From contig CP070771.1 in NCBI GenBank assembly GCA_020345785.1, forward strand, positions 6,100,494 to 6,114,929: a stretch of DNA of 14,436 bases, read 5' to 3'. A program made the translations under genes and the position numbers. Below the pieces are notes generated by a model, which saw only the letters and a program-made list of their open reading frames with translations, made no database searches and was not told where the DNA came from. Each line of letters opens with the position of its first letter. Position 1 is the first letter of the stretch. Shown in pieces: positions 6,014 through 12,776 of the stretch. Source of the stretch: Desulfobacterales bacterium. GTDB taxonomy: Bacteria > Desulfobacterota > Desulfobacteria > Desulfobacterales > JAFDCJ01.

Positions 6014-8116
6014 ATGTCTGACAGGTTCGAAAAAATCAAGAAAAGAAACGGAAGTGTTGTTGAGTTTGATTCATCGAAGATTACCGCCGCCATTGCCAAG
6101 GCTGGGCAGGCAACGGGGGAGTTTGAGGAAAGAGAAGCCCGCAAGCTGACCCTGCGGGTATTAACCTTGGCCCACGAACTGAATCCGGGCCCGGTGCCGG
6201 AAGTGGAAGAGATTCAGGATATTGTCGAAAGAGTGCTGCTGGATTCTCCCTACTACAAGACCGCCAAAGCCTACATCATATATCGTGAGCAGCATGCTCA
6301 AATCCGGCAGATGGCCACCAGAGCCAATGTGGATCTGGTTGATCACTATATTCAGAGGATCGATTGGAAGGTTAATGAAAACAGCAACATGAGCTATTCG
6401 CTGCAGGGTCTTAACAATTATATTTCCTCCGACGTGACATCGGAATACTGGCTGAACAGCATTTATCCGCCTGAAATCAGGAACGCTCATAAAAACGGAG
6501 ACATTCACATCCATGATTTGAGTCTGCTCTCGGTATACTGCGTCGGGTGGGATTTGCAGGATCTGCTCAGACAGGGCTTTAAAGGGGTTGAAGGCAAGGT
6601 GGAAAGCTCACCACCGAAGCACCTTCGATCCGCTCTGGGACAAATCGTCAATTTTTTCTATACCCTCCAGGGAGAAGCCGCCGGTGCCCAGGCGATTTCC
6701 AATTTCGATACCCTGTTGGCCCCCTTTGTCCGCTATGACCGCCTCCATTACCCAGAGGTCAAGCAGGCACTGCAAGAATTTATTTTCAATATCAACATAC
6801 CGACGCGGGTCGGCTTTCAGACGCCTTTTACCAACATTACGCTGGATCTCTACGTACCGGCCATCCTTAAAGACCATCCCGTCATTGTGGGCGGAATTGA
6901 TCGGGAAGAAACCTACGGCGATTTTCAGCCGGAAATGGATCTGATCAACCGCGCCTTTGCCGAGGTCATGATGGAAGGCGATGCCAAAGGGCGCGTTTTT
7001 TCGTTTCCCATACCGACCTATAACATTACCGCTGATTTCGAATGGGACAATCCAAACCTCGAACCTGTCTGGAAGATGACGGGAAGATACGGAATTCCTT
7101 ATTTTTCCAACTTTGTCAATTCGGATATGTCGCCCGAAGATGCCCGTTCCATGTGTTGCCGGCTGCGTCTGGACAATCGGGAACTCTTAAAGCGGGGAGG
7201 GGGGTTGTTTGGTGCGAATCCGCTGACCGGATCGATAGGGGTGGTGACCATTAATCTGCCGCGCATCGGGTATATGAGTAAAATCAAAAGTGAATTTTAT
7301 GCCAACCTGATCGGGCAAATCCAGCTTGCGGTGAAAAGTTTGTCCATCAAGCGCAAGGTTCTTGAAAAGTTTACCGATCAACATCTGTATCCTTACTCGA
7401 AGTTTTATTTAAGAGAGGTCAAAAACGGCACCGGACGATACTGGAAAAATCATTTTTCCACCGTCGGCATTATCGGTATGAATGAGGCCTGCCTGAATTT
7501 TCTGGGAGAGGATATCACCACCGAGCACGGCCAGCAATTTTCGCTGGAGGTCATGGATTTTATCCGCGACCATCTATCCAAAGTTCAGGAGGGGACGGGG
7601 GAAATCTTTAACCTGGAAGCAACGCCGGCAGAGGGCACATCTTACCGGCTGGCCATGCTCGATAAAAGCAAATACCCGGATATCATTTGCGCCAACGATG
7701 CCGACTTCAGCAACGGGGCATCGCCTTATTACACGAATTCCACCCAGCTGCCGGTGAACTATACCGATGACATCTTTGAGACATTGAGACTGCAGGACGA
7801 TTTGCAGAGCAAATATACCGGTGGGACGGTTTTGCACATCTTTCTCGGCGAACAGGTCAACGATACTGAGGCCATCAAAAGCATGGTGAGAAAAATAGCC
7901 GCCAATTACAAGTTGCCGTATTTTACCCTCACGCCGACCTTCAGCATATGTCCTTCGCACGGGTATCTCGCCGGGGAACAAAGGATCTGTTCGATTTGCC
8001 ACCAGGAGACGGAAGTATATTCGCGGGTGGTCGGCTACCTGAGGCCGGTCAAACAGTGGAACAGCGGTAAACTGGCCGAGTACGGCGACCGTAAGACGTT
8101 TAGGGTGGCGAGCTAG
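6014..8116 (+). CDS. nrdD: Anaerobic (class III) ribonucleoside-triphosphate reductase
   Basis: This glycyl-radical enzyme reduces ribonucleoside triphosphates to dNTPs without oxygen. Counting from the ATG at 6014 it has 700 residues. An ATP-cone regulatory domain covers about 3-95 (KKRNGSVVEFDSSKI at its start). Active-site cysteines are C176 in YCVGWD and the tandem pair C381-C382 in SMCCRLRL. A C-terminal zinc site is formed by C646, H649, C659 and C662 (CPSH and CSIC), with His in place of the usual Cys. The radical glycine is G674 in RVVGYLRP. The start is uncertain: the frame is open to 5954, and a TTG at 5981 follows a strong GGGGAGAG, whereas the ATG at 6014 gives the expected N-terminus but only a weak GAGA. 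It is transcribed from an NrdR-type promoter and partnered by nrdG, 231 bp downstream across a repeat block. Confidence 0.95.
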   Translation: MSDRFEKIKKRNGSVVEFDSSKITAAIAKAGQATGEFEEREARKLTLRVLTLAHELNPGPVPEVEEIQDIVERVLLDSPYYKTAKAYIIYREQHAQIRQMATRANVDLVDHYIQRIDWKVNENSNMSYSLQGLNNYISSDVTSEYWLNSIYPPEIRNAHKNGDIHIHDLSLLSVYCVGWDLQDLLRQGFKGVEGKVESSPPKHLRSALGQIVNFFYTLQGEAAGAQAISNFDTLLAPFVRYDRLHYPEVKQALQEFIFNINIPTRVGFQTPFTNITLDLYVPAILKDHPVIVGGIDREETYGDFQPEMDLINRAFAEVMMEGDAKGRVFSFPIPTYNITADFEWDNPNLEPVWKMTGRYGIPYFSNFVNSDMSPEDARSMCCRLRLDNRELLKRGGGLFGANPLTGSIGVVTINLPRIGYMSKIKSEFYANLIGQIQLAVKSLSIKRKVLEKFTDQHLYPYSKFYLREVKNGTGRYWKNHFSTVGIIGMNEACLNFLGEDITTEHGQQFSLEVMDFIRDHLSKVQEGTGEIFNLEATPAEGTSYRLAMLDKSKYPDIICANDADFSNGASPYYTNSTQLPVNYTDDIFETLRLQDDLQSKYTGGTVLHIFLGEQVNDTEAIKSMVRKIAANYKLPYFTLTPTFSICPSHGYLAGEQRICSICHQETEVYSRVVGYLRPVKQWNSGKLAEYGDRKTFRVAS

Positions 8117-8117
8117 T

Positions 8118-8190
8118 TTCGATTGCGGATTTAGGAATTCGGATTGCGGAATGGTAAAGCAAAGGGCATAGCGCATAGCGTAGATGACAT
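8118..8190. repeat. Composite block of degenerate intergenic repeats, copy 2
   Basis: It begins 2 bp after the nrdD stop. 8118-8168 (TTCGATTGCGG..., built of GGATT/GCGGA units) aligns with 4524-4573, and 8165-8189 is identical over 25 nt to 4479-4503. It is noncoding and splits nrdD from nrdG. Confidence 0.7.
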
Positions 8191-8231
8191 AAGAATAGAC
8201 ATAGTTATTAGTTATTGGTTATTGGTTTGCG

Positions 8232-8272
8232 AATCAACGCAATCAACTTAATCAACTAATCAACCATCAACG
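8232..8272 (+). repeat. 9-bp tandem repeat array upstream of nrdG
   Basis: Units AATCAACGC, AATCAACTT and AATCAACTA (8232-8258) are followed by the shortened ATCAACC and ATCAACG (8259-8272). Scattered relatives (ATCTCAACG, ATCCAAACC) continue almost to the nrdG ATG. The array resembles the 9-bp array at 4681-4743 in unit length, sequence and position before a gene. AATCAACTAATCA at 8250-8262 recurs inverted at 9054-9066. Confidence 0.65.
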
Positions 8273-8347
8273 ATCCAAATTTTTCCCGTTAAACCTTTTT
8301 GTCTTTTGTTTAACTGGGACGATCTCAACGATCCAAACCATAAGAAA

Positions 8348-9046
8348 ATGAATATCGGCGGCCTACAGAAAAATTCTTTGATTGATTATCCCGGCAAATT
8401 GAGTTCCGTCATTTTCTGTTCGGGCTGCAACTTCGACTGTCCCTACTGCCATAATCCGGGTCTTGTCAAAGGGCAGGCGAGTTGTCCGAACGATCTAAAT
8501 CACGGTGCCATTTACGATTTTCTTGATCAGCGCCGGGGATTTCTGGACGGTGTGGTCGTTTCCGGCGGAGAACCCACGTTGCAGCCTGATCTGGTGGATC
8601 TCTGCCGCCAAATAAAAGATCTCGGATTTCCCCTGAAACTGGATACCAATGGGAGCCGTCCAAGGGTCCTACAGCATCTGATTGAGCAGGGGCTGGTGGA
8701 CTATATCGCCATGGATCTCAAAACCGATCCGATGTTGTACCGATCTTTTATCAAACCGGACTGCCGGCCCGATCCCATCTTTGCCAGTGTCGAGCTGATC
8801 ATGCAATCCGGCATTGACTACGAATTCAGAACCACCTGTGTCAAACCGATTGTCACCCGCCGGACCGTTGAAAATATTTTGCAGCTAATTAAAGGGGCTC
8901 AGCTCTATGCTCTGCAGCGCTTTCGCAACAGCGAATTATTGCACCCGGAGTTTTTTCAGGAGGGTGATTTTGAATACAGCGATGATGAGATGTTCGGGCT
9001 CAAAGCGCTGGCCGAGCAAAAGGTTGATGAATGTATCATCCGATAG
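8348..9046 (+). CDS. nrdG: Anaerobic ribonucleotide reductase activase, radical SAM
   Basis: This protein generates the glycyl radical on NrdD using S-adenosylmethionine and a [4Fe-4S] cluster. It has 232 residues and opens MNIGGLQKNSLIDYPGKLSS, typical of this activase group. The cluster motif CxxxCxxC is C27, C31, C34 (CNFDCPYCHNPGLV). SGGEPTLQP (72-80) is the SAM-binding GGE motif, and LKLDTNGS follows at about 106-113. The annotated frame is open upstream to 8306, but those residues come from the repeat array, so I take the ATG at 8348; its Shine-Dalgarno is weak (TAAGAAA). It lies 231 bp after nrdD with no visible terminator or strong promoter between, so co-transcription is likely, with the weak ribosome site possibly keeping the activase scarce. 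Relatives are sometimes mislabelled pyruvate formate-lyase activase; the neighbour decides for NrdG. Confidence 0.93.
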   Translation: MNIGGLQKNSLIDYPGKLSSVIFCSGCNFDCPYCHNPGLVKGQASCPNDLNHGAIYDFLDQRRGFLDGVVVSGGEPTLQPDLVDLCRQIKDLGFPLKLDTNGSRPRVLQHLIEQGLVDYIAMDLKTDPMLYRSFIKPDCRPDPIFASVELIMQSGIDYEFRTTCVKPIVTRRTVENILQLIKGAQLYALQRFRNSELLHPEFFQEGDFEYSDDEMFGLKALAEQKVDECIIR

Positions 9047-9053
9047 ATTTAGA

Positions 9054-9066
9054 TGATTAGTTGATT
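9054..9066. repeat. Inverted partner of the nrdG upstream repeat
   Basis: TGATTAGTTGATT is the exact reverse complement of AATCAACTAATCA at 8250-8262. The pair brackets nrdG at a distance of about 800 bp and lies 8 bp after its stop codon. The surrounding sequence (GATTGGTTGAATAGTTAATT) continues the decayed symmetry. Confidence 0.6.
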
Positions 9067-9132
9067 GGTTGAATAGTTAATTGAGGGGTCTATAACGCAA
9101 TAAACTCCCCGACTGCTCAGTTAATTCATCCT

Positions 9133-9507
9133 TCAGCCCCAAAAGCGATCGAACGCAATTAGCGCCCACACGACGGCTGCGGTCAGCATACTGAAAAAGG
9201 CAGCCGCCGACCCCATGTCCTTGGCGCGTCCCGACAACTCATGGCGCTCCTTTCCGATTCGATCCACCACCGCCTCCAGCGCAGAGTTCAGCAACTCGGT
9301 AATCAGAATCAACAGGCAGGATGCGATCAGCAGGGCTCTCTCTGCAGCAGATCTCCCTAGCCAAAGCCCCACCGGCATCATGATGATGATGATAATTGCT
9401 TCGACGCGAAACGCCAGTTCATTATTCCAGGCTTTTTTAACTCCGGCTGCCGACCAAATAAAGGCATTTCCGATATGTCGCAAAACCGATTCCCTCGCTT
9501 CTCCCAT
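9133..9507 (-). CDS. dgkA: Diacylglycerol kinase, integral membrane type
   Basis: This enzyme phosphorylates diacylglycerol to phosphatidic acid in the inner membrane, recycling lipid left by periplasmic glycan modification or phospholipid turnover. It has 124 residues, as expected for DgkA (about 120). Three hydrophobic segments are at about 35-50, 57-73 and 101-118. The signature ELLNSALEAVVDR is at 71-83, with the catalytic Glu corresponding to E78 and the conserved Asn to N74, followed by HELSGRAKDMGSAAA (89-103), nearly identical to the Escherichia coli enzyme. The frame can be extended to a GTG at 9513, but the ATG at 9507 has AGG five to six nt upstream. It lies 39 bp downstream of the Tat MBL gene on the same strand, so the two could share a transcript. 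It converges on nrdG. Confidence 0.95.
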   Translation of the reverse strand: MGEARESVLRHIGNAFIWSAAGVKKAWNNELAFRVEAIIIIIMMPVGLWLGRSAAERALLIASCLLILITELLNSALEAVVDRIGKERHELSGRAKDMGSAAAFFSMLTAAVVWALIAFDRFWG

Positions 9508-9546
9508 CTGCACCTGCCTGTAATAGAATGGAATTCAGAGTCTTAA

Positions 9547-10590
9547 TTAAGCAAATATTACTTCATCTCCGTTGCCGACATATAATTTGCTCGTTGATCC
9601 ATATCTTCCCGTTCCCTGGACAACGGGATATCCAAGTTCGATCATCTTTTGAACCGCCGGCAAACCGGTGCAGTGATTGCAGGCAACTTTTTGAAAATTA
9701 TAGTTGGCCATCCCTTTGACAATCTTTTCACCCTCCTCCTTCAGCGGTCCGAAAGGTGCAATGTGAAGGCCGCCATAGACCCCGAACATCTTTTCACCGC
9801 CGGTGATCTTTTCGCGGGCAAATTCTGCTGTTGTAAGGATGTTTTGATGACAACACCCGGTTACACAAACAAGCCCTTTGTCTTTGACATTAAAGTAGAG
9901 TGATTGTTCGCCGCGCACCCGAATAACAATCGGCAGGTCAAAAGCGACGACGGCACAGCCGTCATAAAGTTTGTTGATTTGGCCTACTTGCAGTTGAACC
10001 AACTGTCCTTGGTGCGGAATTCGGTTGCAGGCACCGGGAGTAATAAATTCTGCTCCCTTTATTAAATGCATGCCCTCCGGATAAAATGTGTCGGGAATGA
10101 TAATCTTGATTTCCGGATTGTATTGTAAAACGGTTTGCAGACCCCAGAAATGATCAAGGTGTTCATGGCTGACAAATAGAATTTCTATTTCACCGGATTT
10201 CAGCATTTCATCAATGCCTTCCCTTTTAAAACACGCATCCATGTATGAGTGGCTCCAACCGGTGTCTAGAAGAAACTTATGGTGCTTTCCGTCAAGGGTT
10301 TCCATATCCACCAGGGAACAGCTTCCTGCGGCGTTAGCCGGGTCCCAGGGAATAACCCATTGACTGGTTTTGGGGCCTCCCGCGGCACTCATTTGTCCAC
10401 CCAGTTTCTTGGTGTCAAACCAACCGACTTCGGATACACATTTAATGCGAACACTCTTGCACTGCCCGATGTCATACTTTCCGCTGGCTAATGCTTTGAG
10501 GGGATCATGCAGTATAACGCCCCCGAGGCCCAGTACAGCCCCGCCTATGGCCGCGCTTTTGATAAATTCCCTTCGACTGATATCACCCAT
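9547..10590 (-). CDS. Tat-exported MBL-fold hydrolase (COG1237-like)
   Basis: This 347-residue protein opens with the twin-arginine signal SRREFIK (residues 5-11), a hydrophobic stretch (12-27) and a likely cleavage region near ALAS (34-37), so it is exported folded to the periplasm. The metallo-beta-lactamase motif SHEHLDH is at 141-147 (H142, H144, D146, H147), with further ligands H248 in TGCCH, and H276 and H306 in GGLH and NHCTG. The NHCTG-LPAV and GTGRYGSTS ending resembles the COG1237 group, which includes a methanopterin-pathway phosphoribosyl synthase homologue, but that function is not established for Tat members. It is unusually rich in Cys for an exported protein. Start: AGGGGGAG lies just before the ATG at 10590; a GTG one codon upstream is also possible. 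Its leader contains a terminator and small frame (see 10634-10714). Confidence 0.88.
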   Translation of the reverse strand: MGDISRREFIKSAAIGGAVLGLGGVILHDPLKALASGKYDIGQCKSVRIKCVSEVGWFDTKKLGGQMSAAGGPKTSQWVIPWDPANAAGSCSLVDMETLDGKHHKFLLDTGWSHSYMDACFKREGIDEMLKSGEIEILFVSHEHLDHFWGLQTVLQYNPEIKIIIPDTFYPEGMHLIKGAEFITPGACNRIPHQGQLVQLQVGQINKLYDGCAVVAFDLPIVIRVRGEQSLYFNVKDKGLVCVTGCCHQNILTTAEFAREKITGGEKMFGVYGGLHIAPFGPLKEEGEKIVKGMANYNFQKVACNHCTGLPAVQKMIELGYPVVQGTGRYGSTSKLYVGNGDEVIFA

Positions 10591-10633
10591 CACTCCCCCT
10601 TTCTTAGAACACAGCTATTTGACAATTTTGGCT

Positions 10634-10714
10634 CTACCAGTTAAAAAGCCTCCCGGGGATGAAGTACTCTCCCGGGAGGCTTCCTATCGGAATTTTAAGA
10701 AATCCGGTTTTCAT
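10634..10714 (-). CDS. Candidate 26-residue leader peptide
   Basis: A short frame beginning MKTGFLKIPI and ending RLFNW with TAG lies in the leader of the Tat MBL gene, 44 bp before its ATG. It has a good Shine-Dalgarno, GAGGG, with a 6-nt gap to the ATG (10714). The downstream intrinsic terminator (10646-10682) lies inside the second half of this frame, so a translating ribosome would unfold it. No run of a single regulatory amino acid is seen. I recognise no homolog; it could be a chance frame, but the Shine-Dalgarno and the overlap with the terminator argue for a leader ORF. Confidence 0.45.
   Translation of the reverse strand: MKTGFLKIPIGSLPGEYFIPGRLFNW
10646..10682 (-). terminator. Intrinsic terminator in the leader of the Tat MBL gene
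   Basis: AAGCCTCCCGGG (10646-10657) pairs perfectly with CCCGGGAGGCTT (10671-10682) around a 13-nt loop. Read on the minus strand the stem is followed by CTTTTTAAC, a U-run typical of rho-independent termination. On the plus strand the tail TTCCTATCGG is poor. No minus-strand gene lies upstream of it, so it sits in the 5' leader of the Tat MBL gene and would act as an attenuator. Confidence 0.75.
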
Positions 10715-10792
10715 GGCGTTCCCTCTGTTTTAAAGGTACATTGCCAGGACTCTAAATGGGTAATTTTTCAGACGGAATATGAGTTATTGCTC

Positions 10793-10821
10793 ACAATAAA
10801 AGTAAAGACTTTTCCTGTCAA
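10793..10821 (-). promoter_or_regulatory. Promoter of the Tat MBL gene
   Basis: On the minus strand a perfect TTGACA (10821-10816) and TATTGT (10798-10793, 4/6) are 17 bp apart. The start would be near 10786, giving a leader of about 195 nt. The spacer holds a small palindrome, AAAAGT-AAAG-ACTTTT (10798-10813), which could be an operator. Confidence 0.6.
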
Positions 10822-10953
10822 GAGTTCTTTGAAGTGTTAATTAATATTATTTCGATTGATGACAGAAAATTTATTGGGATGCCGTCATTCAAAAATCCTT
10901 GTTTTGGAAGCCAATCCATGCTACTGGATCAGCTCAAATTATTAACAAGTCCC

Positions 10954-10982
10954 TTGTCAAGATATCGGAAGTCTACTACAGT
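10954..10982 (+). promoter_or_regulatory. Candidate promoter of the two-gene HD operon
   Basis: TTGTCA (10954-10959) and TACAGT (10977-10982) are separated by 17 bp, with 5/6 and 4/6 matches. The transcript would start near 10989, about 85 nt before the ATG at 11073. Confidence 0.45.
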
Positions 10983-11018
10983 GGTAAATTACTGAGCGAT
11001 ACCTGATGGTTTCAGCCG

Positions 11019-11040
11019 CCTACCGGCACGGGCCGGCAGG
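11019..11040. repeat. GC-rich hairpin palindrome in the 5' leader
   Basis: CCT-A-CCGGC pairs with GCCGG-C-AGG around an ACGG tetraloop, giving an eight-pair stem with one mismatch. It lies between the candidate promoter and the Shine-Dalgarno of the anchored NTF2-like gene. It resembles palindromic repeat units; a terminator role is unlikely because no T-tract follows. Confidence 0.5.
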
Positions 11041-11072
11041 ACGACCTGATGATTTAAAAGGAGGTAGTGTTG

Positions 11073-11567
11073 ATGAAAAGCGGCAACAAACTCATGGCGT
11101 TGGTTTCTGTTGTTATCGTAGCTTTCATTTTGCAGGTGGTACTGATCATCGCAGATCACCGCGACTCCCCCGGCGAGGCGGCCGTGGAATTTTCCAGAGC
11201 CTATTTCAAGCTGAAACCGTCTATGGCCGATCGACTTTGCAGTGAAATAACCGCCGAAGAAGACGGCAGTGTGGTGGGCGATTATCTGAATCGAGTAGCC
11301 GACGAAGCCAGAGCCAACGGTTTTGAACCCGGCTGGATGAAAATGGCCCTTTCCCACATTGAACTGAAAACTGAGATGATTGATGAAAATACGGCTGAAG
11401 TTCATATATCCTGCACCCGCAGACGTTCCATGAATCCGCTTTTCGGCATCGTGGCAAAAATCTTTTTTCTCGGTGAAACCCATAAAGTGGATGAGACGCT
11501 GACCGTCGTCAAGGAAGATGACGGCTGGAAAGTTTGCGGTCAGCCTTACTCACTGCTTGAAGGCTGA
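11073..11567 (+). CDS. Membrane-anchored NTF2/DUF4878-like protein
   Basis: This protein has 164 residues, with a hydrophobic N-terminal segment at about 7-28 that acts as a signal anchor; no lipobox Cys is present. The remainder begins SPGEAAVEFSRAYFKLKPSMADRLCS and ends with a hydrophobic-polar strand and TVVKEDDGWKVCG (about 144-156). This plan of a helix pair followed by strands ending in DGWKV is that of NTF2-like domains such as DUF4878. The assignment is by pattern only; no ligand is known. The AAGGAGGT (11058-11065) is excellent and favours the ATG at 11073 over the in-frame GTG at 11067. Ten nt separate its stop from the HD-domain gene, so the two form an operon. Confidence 0.75.
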   Translation: MKSGNKLMALVSVVIVAFILQVVLIIADHRDSPGEAAVEFSRAYFKLKPSMADRLCSEITAEEDGSVVGDYLNRVADEARANGFEPGWMKMALSHIELKTEMIDENTAEVHISCTRRRSMNPLFGIVAKIFFLGETHKVDETLTVVKEDDGWKVCGQPYSLLEG

Positions 11568-11577
11568 TAACCATAAA

Positions 11578-12336
11578 ATGCACCCAATCTATGTTCGCCT
11601 TCGTGAGCGAGCCCGCCAAATCGTCGCCGGCTTTCCCCCGCCTGATTTTTACCGCGACCATGCTCAGGCCTATTCCTATTCGAGGCAGCATTTAAATAAC
11701 GATGCGGTTTTGATCAAATTGCGTCGATTCGTAGATGATAATCTGGAAAACGACTTTGGTCACGGATTGCATCACGCAATTAAGGTGACCGAAGACGCCG
11801 GCGCGCTGATGTGCATAGAGGGGCAGGCGGTCGGTTACTCCAAGGCAAAATTAAAACGCCGGATAGGTATCGTTCAATGCGCCGGCCTATTGCATGATAT
11901 CAAACGCAAGCAGAAAGATCATGCCAGGCTCGGTGCGGAGTATGCCCGCCGGATTCTGAAAAATTACCCTTTGAAGAACGATGAGATCGATGATGCTTGC
12001 CGGGCGATCCAAAATCATGAGGCCTTTAAAGAGGCCATCGATATTGAGACACCGGAAGGCAGCCTGGTTTCCGACTGTCTTTATGATGCGGACAAGTTCC
12101 GGTGGGGGCCGGATAATTTTACGCATACGCTGTGGGACATGATATCCTTTTATAATCCTCCCCTGGAAAAATTTATGGCGCGCTATCCCGAAGGTATGGC
12201 GGGACTTGAAAAAATCAAAACCACTTTCCGGACGGAGACCGGGAAAAAATACGGTCCCCGTTTCATTGATCTCGGTCTGGCCATTGGTAAAGAGCTCCAT
12301 GATGTTATTTTGTCTGAATATTCTGAATATCTATAA
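11578..12336 (+). CDS. HD-domain phosphohydrolase family protein
   Basis: This 252-residue protein carries an HD domain over about residues 58-175: FGHGLHHAIKV (60-70), the HD doublet H106-D107 in GLLHDIKRK, H147 in AIQNHEAFKE and DADKF at 170-174. These residues form the metal site of metal-dependent phosphohydrolases acting on nucleotides or cyclic dinucleotides. The substrate is not predictable here. There is no RelA-type synthetase domain and no HD-GYP motif, so a stringent-response or cyclic di-GMP role is not supported. The frame is open back to 11518 inside the preceding gene, but the ATG at 11578 follows that gene's stop by 10 nt and is the better start. No strong Shine-Dalgarno is seen, so translation may be coupled to the upstream gene. 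Confidence 0.82.
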   Translation: MHPIYVRLRERARQIVAGFPPPDFYRDHAQAYSYSRQHLNNDAVLIKLRRFVDDNLENDFGHGLHHAIKVTEDAGALMCIEGQAVGYSKAKLKRRIGIVQCAGLLHDIKRKQKDHARLGAEYARRILKNYPLKNDEIDDACRAIQNHEAFKEAIDIETPEGSLVSDCLYDADKFRWGPDNFTHTLWDMISFYNPPLEKFMARYPEGMAGLEKIKTTFRTETGKKYGPRFIDLGLAIGKELHDVILSEYSEYL

Positions 12337-12418
12337 CCACCCTTGTGAAAAATGCCAACCTTGTTATTTAAACCGCTGTTTGCTCGTGAAAAAGCTCGTC
12401 GATTTATTCAAATAATAA

Positions 12419-12590
12419 AAATTCCAAGCACCAAAAAACAAATATCAAACAAATACCAATTACCGAAATCCAAAATTCAAAACGGGTAGAATGCTTGCGC
12501 GGCATCTAAAAGTGGTCGCACTGTTTTGGTCATTGTAGATTTGAATTTTAATATTGTTTGGAATTTGGGAATTGTGATTTGGGTTTTGTG
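12419..12590. repeat. A-rich imperfect inverted repeat
   Basis: The left arm (12419-12482) consists of degenerate units such as CCAAGCACC, CAAATACCAATT and CCAAAATTCAAAA. The right arm (12539-12590) is roughly its reverse complement (GAATTTTAATATTG, GGAATTTGGGAATTG). A 55-nt central part contains GCTTGCGCGGCATC. No gene is present between the HD-domain stop (12336) and the acyl-CoA synthetase. Confidence 0.55.
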
Positions 12591-12674
12591 TGACATATTC
12601 ATGAAAGAGAATTGCTTCTACCTAAGCCGGTTAAATCCGACGATAACCATGCCCGGGCATCGACCGATTCTTGT

Positions 12675-12703
12675 TTGACACCTACGATGGTTTCCAATAT
12701 ACT
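12675..12703 (+). promoter_or_regulatory. Promoter of the acyl-CoA synthetase
   Basis: A perfect TTGACA (12675-12680) and TATACT (12698-12703, 5/6) are exactly 17 bp apart. This is the best promoter in the window. The transcript would start near 12710, leaving a leader of about 67 nt. No operator palindrome was recognised. Confidence 0.75.
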
Positions 12704-12776
12704 GACATAATATTAAATTTTTCATTGTTGACCTCTTCTCCCGGTTTCCGACAACGATTAATACAAGGAGGCAGAT

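Noticed and set aside
10989..11483. 164-codon minus-strand frame
   Set aside because: Shadow of the anchored NTF2-like gene, which has the strong Shine-Dalgarno.
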